Source of the DNA: an uncultured Mucilaginibacter sp.
Lineage (GTDB): Bacteria > Bacteroidota > Bacteroidia > Sphingobacteriales > Sphingobacteriaceae
Reading direction: 5' to 3'
Assembly (NCBI RefSeq): GCF_946481715.1
Contig: NZ_CAMLOV010000041.1
Location: forward strand, 1 to 35,143
Length of the DNA stretch: 35,143 bases
A model generated the notes under the pieces. The model searched no databases. It saw nothing but the letters and a program-made list of their open reading frames with translations, and was not told where the DNA came from. The first letter of the stretch is position 1, and every line of letters begins with the position of its first letter. Below, one piece after another: positions 27,383-34,250 of the stretch. The translations under genes were made by a program, and so were the position numbers.

Positions 27383-27425
27383 GTTGTTCGTAAGCGGGAC
27401 GCTTACCAATATTTGCATCCGGGCG
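27383..27425 (+). repeat. REP-type repeat, copy 1
   Basis: A 43-base unit contains the hairpin GTAAGCG-GGA-CGCTTAC. It matches 40 of 43 bases with the copy at 28596-28638, in the same orientation. It lies upstream of the WD40-like gene, between it and the marR operator. Confidence 0.75.
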
Positions 27426-27557
27426 GGGCGGTAGATAACCTCTACCCTGGCTCTGTTAAATAGGTTAAAATGGCTCTTTTTGCAGGCCCAATTAAGGCTT
27501 AATTTGCCCCTTTCGTGATAAAGTTTCAACGCAAAACCCAATGGCAAACCTGTAAGT

Positions 27558-28478
27558 ATGATACCCACCCCAACTCAATTGTTTTACGGATTAATAACGG
27601 CCTTCTGCTTAGCCGGCTTAATAACGCCGGCCTGTGCACAAAGTAATAACAAACAAATGCCCATCAGTTACCCGCAACCGGCAGCTGCAAACCTCCCCGA
27701 AACTTTTTTACCCGGGGTAGTATCCGGTGCCGACATTGATTTTAACGCCGCTTTTTCTGCCGATGGCCGTTCTTTTTATTTCTCCCGCAAAAGCGGTAAA
27801 CAGGCACGCCTCATGGTGAGCCAGTATGTAAGTGGCCGTTGGGACCAACCACAACCGTTGCCATTTTCAACCGGGCAATTTGCAGACGCCGACCCGGCTT
27901 TTTCGCCGGAGGGGAAACTATATTTTATATCTACCAGGCCACTGGCAGCTGGCGACACCACCACAGATTATAATATATGGTTTGCAAGCCCCAACAGCGA
28001 TGGTACCTGGGCCGCCCCGCAGCCGCTGGCAACTGTTAATTCCGATGCTGATGAATATTACATCTCGTTTGCGGCCAACGGTAATATGTATTTTGCCTCA
28101 TCGCGGCCGGGCGGCTTTGGCGAAGAGGATATTTACATAAGCAAATGGCATCAGGGGCATTACGCCGCCCCCATAAATCTTGGCCCCGCGGTAAACACCG
28201 CCCATTCCGAGTACGACCCTTTCGTCTCGGCGGATGAAAAGCTATTGATATTTACCTCCTCCGGGCGGGTAGAAGGCATTGGCGGCGCAGATCTGTATGC
28301 CATCAAATTAACCGGTAGCGCACAGCGCCAAACGGCACAAAACCTTGGCCCGCTCATCAACACAACAGCCCGCGACTATTGCCCATACATTTCTCCTGAT
28401 GGCAAATACTTCTTCTTCAGCACCGCCGGCGATGTTAAATGGATGGAATTTTCTGCAGTGCAGCGGGTGATTAAGTAG
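27558..28478 (+). CDS. Secreted WD40-like (PD40/TolB-type) beta-propeller protein
   Basis: A 306-residue protein with a cleavable signal peptide ending PACA-QSNN. The mature part is built of PD40-type blades: NAAFSADGRSFYFSRKSG, DADPAFSPEGKLYFISTR, YYISFAANGNMYFASSRPGG, YDPFVSADEKLLIFTSSGR and CPYISPDGKYFFFSTAGD. The G-G-x-D-x-Y/I (FGEEDIYISKW, IGGADLYAIKL) ending of each blade resembles the periplasmic TolB/OmpA-linked propellers common in Bacteroidota. It is likely a binding or scaffold protein in the periplasm; no enzymatic residues are visible. REP hairpins flank it on both sides in the same direction. Confidence 0.8.
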   Translation: MIPTPTQLFYGLITAFCLAGLITPACAQSNNKQMPISYPQPAAANLPETFLPGVVSGADIDFNAAFSADGRSFYFSRKSGKQARLMVSQYVSGRWDQPQPLPFSTGQFADADPAFSPEGKLYFISTRPLAAGDTTTDYNIWFASPNSDGTWAAPQPLATVNSDADEYYISFAANGNMYFASSRPGGFGEEDIYISKWHQGHYAAPINLGPAVNTAHSEYDPFVSADEKLLIFTSSGRVEGIGGADLYAIKLTGSAQRQTAQNLGPLINTTARDYCPYISPDGKYFFFSTAGDVKWMEFSAVQRVIK

Positions 28479-28595
28479 CGGGCTGCATGCAGCGTGCCAA
28501 CCTTGCAAATAGGGGCCAAACAGGGGATGGTGGTATGCGGTTAATTGGGTGCATGCGTGGAGTTATTGGCGATAATCACCAACAGCGGCAAAAAT

Positions 28596-28650
28596 GTTGT
28601 TCGTAAGCGGGACGCTTACAAATGTTCGCATCCGGGCGAGACGCCCGGAT
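28596..28650 (+). repeat. REP-type double hairpin, copy 2
   Basis: The 43-base unit shared with 27383-27425 (28596-28638) contains GTAAGCG-GGA-CGCTTAC (28603-28619). It is followed by a second perfect hairpin, ATCCGGGCG-AGA-CGCCCGGAT (28630-28650). It sits directly beyond the stop of the minus-strand gene at 28660 and may also act as its terminator. Confidence 0.8.
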
Positions 28651-28659
28651 GGGCGGGGA

Positions 28660-29484
28660 TCACTCTGTTATCCGCATATTAACTTTTTGTTTGTATATAA
28701 CGGTTCCCGTTTTTCCATCAACAATATTTATATTGGTGTCCCGACTTTTTCGATTATAAAGTTTTACCTCCCAATACGGATATTGAAATCTAAATTCTGA
28801 GTACCAAATGGATTTCAGAAGCCGGTCCTGCGCATCGCTTGGATTAAAAGGGTGGTTAACAAAAATCTTTTTCACCCACACATAATACGTTAATGTATCA
28901 AGTTTATTGATCGAATGCATTTTCAAAACATCATCTAGCGCAAAAACAAATTCCTTGTCATAATTTACATAACTGATAAGCACCCCGTCTTCATTATACT
29001 CTTCACTTTTGCCAATATCAATGTAATCATCATTAAAATAATTATCATACGGTCTATGCTGCTTATTCCGAAATTTCTCCCGCATCGAGGTGCTTTTTAA
29101 AATACCAGAGGGGTAATATTGATACTCTGAAATTACTAATGGTTCCCTTCCATCCTTTCTCCACCTGACTATACCTGTCGTGATAAAACCTTTCCTCGAT
29201 ACTAAAAATTCATCGTTAAAGCGGCCATCGTTAATCACCAGTTTGTATCCTCCGCCAGACGAGCCGCTGTAAGCTATTGCCACTCCGTTTTTTTGATATA
29301 CCTGTTCCCCTCCTATCTTTATTGAGTCGTCAATAATCAGCGCTTTCAATACACCTGTGTCAATTTTCTCTATAATCTTACCCCCGATTTTGTGCTCCAT
29401 GTATAAAGAAGGCGTAAGCGATTGTAGGCCGCATTGAATAAATGCACCGCACATAACTAACACCGGTATACTATTTCTCATCAT
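28660..29484 (-). CDS. Exported protein of unknown function
   Basis: A 274-residue protein with an N-terminal hydrophobic segment (MMRNSIPVLVMCGAFIQCG) that looks like a signal peptide, possibly lipoprotein-type (FIQC, cysteine 18). The rest is polar with many beta-type aromatic-charged strands such as KSEEYNEDGVLISYVNYD and SEYQYYPSGILKSTSM. These 'G-x-L-x-x-x-x-Y' phrases recall MORN-like or toxin-antidote wrapper repeats but are too few to name. No catalytic motif. REP hairpin copy 2 lies against its 3' end and palindromic motifs resembling REP fragments flank both sides. Confidence 0.65.
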   Translation of the reverse strand: MMRNSIPVLVMCGAFIQCGLQSLTPSLYMEHKIGGKIIEKIDTGVLKALIIDDSIKIGGEQVYQKNGVAIAYSGSSGGGYKLVINDGRFNDEFLVSRKGFITTGIVRWRKDGREPLVISEYQYYPSGILKSTSMREKFRNKQHRPYDNYFNDDYIDIGKSEEYNEDGVLISYVNYDKEFVFALDDVLKMHSINKLDTLTYYVWVKKIFVNHPFNPSDAQDRLLKSIWYSEFRFQYPYWEVKLYNRKSRDTNINIVDGKTGTVIYKQKVNMRITE

Positions 29485-29590
29485 TGCTCAGTTGTTAAAA
29501 TTCCAGGGGCATACTCTCACAGTTTGTGCCATTCTGCCTGTGGTCGGTGTTATCGCGCACCACTAACGGCACTTTCTGCTATATTGCATC

Positions 29591-30046
29591 ATGCAACAAG
29601 GTATTGAATTTTTCACGGCTACTTGCCTTAACTGGCAAAATTTATTACAGGCAGAAGAGCGTAAAAAAATCGTATTGGATAGCTTAACTTTCCTGGTAAC
29701 CGACAAGCGAATAGGATTGTATGGATACGTCATCATGCCGAACCACGTACATATCCTTTGGTGCAAACAGCCCGGGTGGTTAGGCAAAAACGTGCAGCAA
29801 CATTTTGCCAGGTACACCGCCCGGCAGTTCAAATTCTCTTTGATAAATAAAAGGGAAGACCTAAGCTTTTACAAAAACACACAAAACGACCGTGAATACC
29901 AATTTTGGGAACGCCGCCCTTACAAAGCGACTATGTACAACAGGGTTGTGCTCGAACAAAAACTCGACTATATACACAATAACCCGGTTAAAGCCGGCTT
30001 GTGCCAATTACCCCAAGAGTATAAATATTCCTCAGCCGGCTACTAG
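29591..30046 (+). CDS. REP-associated tyrosine transposase (RAYT), first copy
   Basis: A 151-residue Y1-type transposase-like protein of the TnpA(REP) family. The HUH metal site is MPNHVHILW (His52, His54) and the catalytic tyrosine is Tyr127 in KLDYIHNNPVKAGL, both canonical. RAYTs act on REP palindromes by single-strand nicking and are usually single-copy, domesticated. The ORF is complete, with a natural end SSAGY. Its last 104 bases, including the stop and three bases beyond (29946-30049), are duplicated at 30771-30874. The first part of an inverted REP pair starts 8 bases after its stop. Confidence 0.93.
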   Translation: MQQGIEFFTATCLNWQNLLQAEERKKIVLDSLTFLVTDKRIGLYGYVIMPNHVHILWCKQPGWLGKNVQQHFARYTARQFKFSLINKREDLSFYKNTQNDREYQFWERRPYKATMYNRVVLEQKLDYIHNNPVKAGLCQLPQEYKYSSAGY

Positions 30047-30053
30047 ATCACAA

Positions 30054-30091
30054 GCTGCCGCAAGTGTCCTCGCTTGTGGCCCGCGTGCAAA
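30054..30091 (-). repeat. REP, left inverted copy flanking second RAYT
   Basis: A 38-base unit whose reverse complement matches 30727-30764 at 35 of 38 positions. It contains the words GCGGGCC and CACAAGCG read on the minus strand. It lies between the two RAYT genes. Confidence 0.85.
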
Positions 30092-30166
30092 GTATACGCC
30101 ATGCAAAGCAGCCTCCGCATGCGCTACAACCCTTTGCCATGTAACCGATATTTATTATTTTTAGGC

Positions 30167-30712
30167 ATGAGCCGCAATTACAAGTTCCACAATTCTGAGG
30201 GTTTATATTTTGTAAGTTTTGCCGCAGTTTTTTGGGTGGATGTTTTTGTACGACGGTTGTACTTTGATTGCATCGTAGAAAACCTCAACTACTGCGTTGA
30301 TAATAAAGGAATGGAAATTTATGCATGGTGCATTATGCCAAGCCACGTTCATTTGGTTTTTAAATCGACTATCGAAAAGCCCGAAACTTTGATAGGCGGG
30401 TTCAAATCGGTTACATCAAGAGCCCTCACTAAGCTAATCGAAGGTAATATGCAGGAAAGCCGCCGCGAATGGCTTTTAAACGCTTTTAAAAAAGCCGGGG
30501 CTGCAAACTCAAACAATACAAATTACCAGTTTTGGCAACAGCATAACCAGCCCATCGAACTTTGGACCAACGAAGTTATACAGCAAAAGATGGACTACAC
30601 GCATAACAATCCCGTAGAAGCAGGCTTTGTTGAAAATGATTACGAATATTTATACAGCAGTGCGCGCGACTACGCTGGTATTAAAGGTATGGTAAAAGTA
30701 ATTGTTGATTAG
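30167..30712 (+). CDS. REP-associated tyrosine transposase (RAYT), second and distinct
   Basis: A 181-residue RAYT. Metal-binding HVH (His60, His62) occurs in IMPSHVHLVF, and catalytic Tyr144 in KMDYTHNNPVEAGF. It is only distantly like the first RAYT, so it is not a recent duplicate of it. I chose ATG 30167 (MSRNYKFHNSEG, the usual RAYT start). The longer frame runs back through the REP sequence and is not protein-like. It is bracketed by inverted 38-base REPs (30054-30091 and 30727-30764), the arrangement expected for a RAYT and its own REPs. Confidence 0.92.
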   Translation: MSRNYKFHNSEGLYFVSFAAVFWVDVFVRRLYFDCIVENLNYCVDNKGMEIYAWCIMPSHVHLVFKSTIEKPETLIGGFKSVTSRALTKLIEGNMQESRREWLLNAFKKAGAANSNNTNYQFWQQHNQPIELWTNEVIQQKMDYTHNNPVEAGFVENDYEYLYSSARDYAGIKGMVKVIVD

Positions 30713-30726
30713 ACAACATCCGCTGA

Positions 30727-30764
30727 TTTGCATGCGGGCCACAAGCGGGGACGCTTGCGGCAGC
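30727..30764 (+). repeat. REP, right inverted copy flanking second RAYT
   Basis: A 38-base unit beginning TTTGCATGCGGGCC, with an internal CAAGCG-GGGA-CGCTTG hairpin. It is the inverted partner of 30054-30091, with three mismatches. It is followed directly by the duplicated 3' end of the first RAYT. Confidence 0.85.
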
Positions 30765-30770
30765 AGGGGT

Positions 30771-30874
30771 TTGTGCTCGAACAAAAACTCGACTATATAC
30801 ACAATAACCCGGTTAAAGCCGGCTTGTGCCAATTACCCGAAGAGTATAAATATTCCTCAGCCGGCTACTAGATC
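30771..30874 (+). pseudogene. Duplicated 3' end of the first RAYT gene
   Basis: One hundred and four bases identical to 29946-30049 except one position (30839 G versus 30014 C). They encode the last ~33 residues of the first RAYT, including the catalytic DYIHNNPVKAGL segment, but no start. The preceding bases (CAGCAGGGG) also resemble the original (CAACAGGG), with a one-base length change. At its right end the copy stops at GATC, where the sequence changes to that of the minus-strand operon. The two copies form direct repeats around the second RAYT and its REPs. Confidence 0.9.
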
Positions 30875-31047
30875 TTAAATGCGCCTAACGAAATCCTAAC
30901 ACAAACATGGAGCATATAATTATCTATCAGTGCCGTACTGATACCATCCACGGTTCTTATCAAGCTATCTTTGGGGCTTTTGATTGCCTGTTGCGCATAA
31001 CCGGCTATTGTGAGCAGGCATAAGAACAATACAGTGATTAATTTCAT
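30868..31047 (-). CDS. Short exported protein, end apparently cut by the RAYT copy
   Basis: A 59-codon ORF starting three bases after the stop of the 216-residue gene, so it is the third gene of that operon. It has a good signal peptide (MKLITVLFLCLLTIAGYAQQ) and a short mature part (SPKDSLIRTVDGISTALIDN ...). The last codons and the TAG (30868-30870) lie inside the duplicated RAYT end (ends at 30874), so the native C-terminus was probably longer and has been replaced. It is too short to assign to a family. Confidence 0.6.
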   Translation of the reverse strand: MKLITVLFLCLLTIAGYAQQAIKSPKDSLIRTVDGISTALIDNYMLHVCVRISLGAFKI

Positions 31048-31050
31048 AAT

Positions 31051-31701
31051 TTAATACATCGCCCCGGAAGATACCAACATTGGTGTTAGCAAAAGGCAAT
31101 CTATTTCCGTTAACGGTTTGCCATTGAAATTAAGCATATCCAATAGCGCCCGGTTTATATGATTAGCCTCAAACAATACCTCTGCCTCTGATTTCCTATC
31201 AGGTTTATTTTCTGATTGTGACGCCGAACCAAAACTATCTTTGCTGCGACCCAGATTACACCCTGCCTGATATTCATAAATAAAGGGTTGGATAATGGTT
31301 TTACGAGAGTGTTTCAAGGCACTCATTAAGCCGATATCTTTTTGCAATGATTTAACTGCTACCTCCAATGCATTTTGAATGAATGACGTAGAATCCTTAC
31401 TGAATGTAATGTTTTTGATATAGCCATTTGCATCCACATTAAATTTAATGAAGATGCAAGAGCTGCGGCAAAACTTCGATAACAATAAACTATCCGGATG
31501 GAAATTTTTTTCAATGCCGGTTTGAACATGCTGCATTACTTGTTTCTTGCTCAGCACATGTTTTTGGGCAGAGGCTTCCGAAATACAAAACAACCTCGCA
31601 AGGAAAACAAATCCTATGACGGCGTTTCGGCTAAACAAAGTTTCTAACTTCCCCAACAACGGCAAATTAAACTCGTAACCGTGTTTAACATTTTGTTCCA
31701 T
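31051..31701 (-). CDS. Exported protein with TonB-C-like segment
   Basis: A 216-residue protein. A hydrophobic stretch at about 27-46 (NAVIGFVFLARLFCISEASA) ends in ASA-Q and looks like a signal peptide or anchor with an unusually long N-terminal extension. It is followed by CIFIKFNVDANGYIKNITFSKDSTSFIQNALEVAVKSL, which resembles the 'FxVxxxGxIxxxxV...AxxALK' strand-helix of TonB C-terminal-like domains. The C-terminus is not informative. The gene overlaps the end of the upstream lipoprotein gene by 17 bases, so the two are translationally coupled. Function unknown. Confidence 0.65.
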   Translation of the reverse strand: MEQNVKHGYEFNLPLLGKLETLFSRNAVIGFVFLARLFCISEASAQKHVLSKKQVMQHVQTGIEKNFHPDSLLLSKFCRSSCIFIKFNVDANGYIKNITFSKDSTSFIQNALEVAVKSLQKDIGLMSALKHSRKTIIQPFIYEYQAGCNLGRSKDSFGSASQSENKPDRKSEAEVLFEANHINRALLDMLNFNGKPLTEIDCLLLTPMLVSSGAMY

Positions 31702-33268
31702 AAATTCCTTTTTTAAAAGCGTCTGCTAAAACTTGTATAGAGACGTTATCGGTATTATATTTTGTAAGGAGCTGATTCCAATAAGACGGTTTTTGTTGAT
31801 AAATATCTCCCAAACCGTTTAAAATGATTGCATTAGCATCATCATTAGTAAGTGATGGAAACACCTGCTGCAATACCCCGCGCATGTCATCAACATATTT
31901 ATTCGCCATTTCGATGTGTTGAGATAGCTGCGTTTTAAGATTACTGTTATAATTCAAATAGGCATGAAGTGTTTCATGAACCATTATTGTAGCCGAAAAC
32001 TCCTGGCTCGAATTACCTAACTGAGCAAGGTTCAATTTTATGGTCTCGTTAAAAATGCCATTCGTTATTGTAGGAATCGATGTTTGCGCAGTGCCATCAC
32101 CAGCATTAGTGTATTCTTCAAAAGTTAAATTAACCTTATCATTGGTTTGAAAAACGTCGTGAATAATAGTAGCAATTTTACCATTTAAATTACTCCCTTG
32201 TGTTAATTTATTTAGTACACTTTTTAAGCAAGGGTTCTGCAAATTATTATTTAATATAGGCGGGGGCGGCGGTACTACCACAGTACACGGTGTAGATGTG
32301 CCCCCACCTGTGCCACCGCCTTCCAATACATTAATAATAATTTTTCCTTTAACAGAAGCTACCGCAGCACCTGTCGGGCATCTTGGCGGTGGCGGAGGGG
32401 TACTACTGCCGCCCCCACCCCCGCCAGTAACACCGCCGGTGGGCGTAGTTCCACTGCCCGTGCCATCGCCTACTGTCATACAACTGGTAACGGTAAAGCT
32501 CCAGGCAATTTCATCCCATTCAACTTTGCCGTCAGGCATGATTCGGGTATACCAAACATCATAGGTGGTGCTTGTGCAAATTTCAACCAACACCGTAGGC
32601 TTAACAGGCCTTGTTGCATTTATCTGAGGTTGAGTAGAAGCTACAGGGCTAATGGTTAGCGTTTTGGTTATATTACCATTATCCCAGGTGTACCCGTTTA
32701 TAAAAGCCCTTGATAGGGTAAAGTACATCACATTGCCTGTAAAACCTAAAGGCATATGCAAGTAATGCACCTGGCTTAAAACCGGGAGGTAGCCTGCGGC
32801 AGATCTGTCCTCCACCGTTTTCATAAAGAAACTAAAGTTAACTGTGTCTTTCCGCAGAATAAATACAGCCGACGTTTTAGCATGGAATTTGGCGCTATCA
32901 GTTACTGTTACTCCTTCCGGTGTCATTAACGTATTATCATCCGGCATGTCAAATTCTATTGTTTGGCTGCTATCAGGATTCTCATATAATGTATAAGTGG
33001 ACCAATCGACATTTAAGGTCCCTACCAGGTTGCTGAGGTCTTGCTGGGATATCGCAGCCGTTTGAAGCTTATTATTTATCTGGGCATTATAACTCTTTTG
33101 AATCATGGATAAATCAACCCCATGCTCGGCCAACACATTGTCAGATTGCGTTTCGCCAAAGTTCCCAAAATCCTTACGGCATCCGTAAATAATTGAACTT
33201 AGAATTACGATAGTGGTTATTAACGATTTAAAGCTTATTCCCCGGTTTTTAAGGTAGATTTTTTTCAT
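31685..33268 (-). CDS. Lipoprotein with HExxH putative metallopeptidase domain
   Basis: A 527-residue lipoprotein (signal peptide with lipobox IIYGC, lipid Cys near 30). Residues ~50-270 form a beta-rich region. A Gly/Thr/Pro-rich linker follows (GTGSGTTPTGGVTGGGGGG, PPPPPRCP, GGGTGGGTSTP, VVPPPPP). The C-terminal ~190 residues contain IMVHETLHAYLNYNS, i.e. His431-Glu432-x-x-His435, the zinc-binding and catalytic motif of zincin peptidases. The third ligand is not identified. The long low-complexity linker suggests a surface-exposed domain on a tether. It heads a three-gene operon with the 216- and 59-codon genes. Confidence 0.75.
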   Translation of the reverse strand: MKKIYLKNRGISFKSLITTIVILSSIIYGCRKDFGNFGETQSDNVLAEHGVDLSMIQKSYNAQINNKLQTAAISQQDLSNLVGTLNVDWSTYTLYENPDSSQTIEFDMPDDNTLMTPEGVTVTDSAKFHAKTSAVFILRKDTVNFSFFMKTVEDRSAAGYLPVLSQVHYLHMPLGFTGNVMYFTLSRAFINGYTWDNGNITKTLTISPVASTQPQINATRPVKPTVLVEICTSTTYDVWYTRIMPDGKVEWDEIAWSFTVTSCMTVGDGTGSGTTPTGGVTGGGGGGSSTPPPPPRCPTGAAVASVKGKIIINVLEGGGTGGGTSTPCTVVVPPPPPILNNNLQNPCLKSVLNKLTQGSNLNGKIATIIHDVFQTNDKVNLTFEEYTNAGDGTAQTSIPTITNGIFNETIKLNLAQLGNSSQEFSATIMVHETLHAYLNYNSNLKTQLSQHIEMANKYVDDMRGVLQQVFPSLTNDDANAIILNGLGDIYQQKPSYWNQLLTKYNTDNVSIQVLADAFKKGIYGTKC

Positions 33269-33546
33269 GACATCAGTTCAGGTTAATTACAACGCAATAT
33301 ACAAAGGGGATTGTTAAATCAAAAGAAATTTGAATTATTTTTTAACCATTGATTCACAATCTCGCGCGAGTTTCCGGGCAGGGCTTGCGTTGGGCAACTC
33401 GTGCCTGAGCGAATGTTTAGAAGTCGCGAGTGCCCCCTCCTCGTTCCCGCACGGCACACTCGTGTCAGAAAAAGAATCGCACGATCCCTCCCACTTTTTA
33501 CTTTTTTCTAACACTTATGGTGACAACACCAGCAACGGTAGAAAAG
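33269..33546. repeat. Structured GC-rich intergenic segment, likely dispersed repeat
   Basis: Bases 33355-33480 carry words such as CTCGCGCGAGTTTCCGGGCA, GGGCAACTCGTGCCTGAGCG and GTCGCGAGTGCCCCCTCC, which partially pair with one another (GGGCAACTCG with CGCGAGTGCCC). From memory such 'CGCGAG' words recur between genes of Sphingobacteriaceae. A 76-codon plus-strand frame here is not protein-like. Confidence 0.35.
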
Positions 33547-34043
33547 TTAAAATTTCATAGTAAAAATATTTTCAGCCTTATCGATAAATTCGTGTTGTAA
33601 AACTTGGCTTTCTACGATGTCTGTCCGGGTAACCACACCACAATAAATAATATCATCACCGATGGCAATATCTACCCTGACAAGCTGTAATGCCCTATTT
33701 GCGTTCGCCCATTGGGTAAAGCGTCGTTGCCTGACGGCGCCGCGGCCATCCATAGAGTCACATACATAGAGCATAACGCTTGCGTTGTCCTGAAAAAACG
33801 CCAGAACAATTTTATCAATCGTTGGCACAATTCGTGGATCGTATTCAAGATTATCTCTATTGTCCGGGGTAAAACCAAACTAATGAAACGTCAGGTTATA
33901 GCGCCCGAGAATGGGCGAGACATGCTCAATCACTGATGCGGTGACATCCTCAAATCCATAGGTGTATATAGGCCGTGATCCGTCTCGAAATAGTCCTGCC
34001 CGTTATCGTACTTTTGGAGATTGTACAGTAACGTGGCTGTCAT
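33547..34043 (-). pseudogene. DUF6169-like gene broken by a frameshift and an in-frame TAG
   Basis: The C-terminal part (DPRIVPTIDKIVLAFFQDN, MLYVCDSMDGRGAVRQRRF) resembles DUF6169 family proteins (recalled pattern: D-x-R/K-I ... I-x-x-FF ... Y-[VI]-C-D-[SE]-x-D-G-K/R ... R-x-R-x-F-x-x-W). Upstream the same frame continues through GFTPDNRDNLEY, hits a TAG at 33880-33882 (where Glu would fit), then continues as YGFEDVTASVIEHVSPILGR. The N-terminal part is in another frame: ATG at 34043 gives MTATLLYNLQKYDNGQDYFE TDHGLYT, which fits the usual start. The two halves meet near 33955-33975. Two separate lesions argue for a true pseudogene. Confidence 0.6.
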
Positions 34044-34164
34044 TGGCTATTTCTTTAGCTTTTTCTTGAAGTACCCTGGTGAACTCGTCACGTTGTCGCA
34101 CGAAGCCACGCACAGCTTTTGCTTGCGGTGAATCCGGTTCAAATCTTATGACTTTATCTTTCAT
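34003..34164 (-). CDS. Small protein upstream of and overlapping the DUF6169-like gene
   Basis: A 53-residue charged protein (MKDKVIRFEPDSPQAKAVRG, then a coiled-coil-like FVRQRDEFTRVLQEKAKEIA), intracellular and probably helical. ATG 34164 is preferred over 34212, whose 16 extra residues have no clear character. Its last 41 bases overlap the start of the DUF6169-like gene in another frame, so the pair is arranged like a coupled two-gene module such as toxin-antitoxin. The function of either member is not known to me. Confidence 0.6.
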   Translation of the reverse strand: MKDKVIRFEPDSPQAKAVRGFVRQRDEFTRVLQEKAKEIANDSHVTVQSPKVR

Positions 34165-34250
34165 GATACCCAATTTACAATAATGAAACGGAATAATCAA
34201 TATCCTATTCACCCCGTAGCCGGTATTTCACCGCACCACCAACGGATACC

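Noticed and set aside
30074..30166. Longer start for the second RAYT
   Set aside because: It would translate REP sequence; the ATG at 30167 gives the usual RAYT N-terminus.
33330..33560. 76-codon plus-strand frame
   Set aside because: Lies in a GC-rich repeat-like gap and has no protein-like character.
33880..33882. TAG as a possible recoded codon in the DUF6169-like gene
   Set aside because: A separate frameshift also disrupts the same gene, so decay is simpler than recoding.
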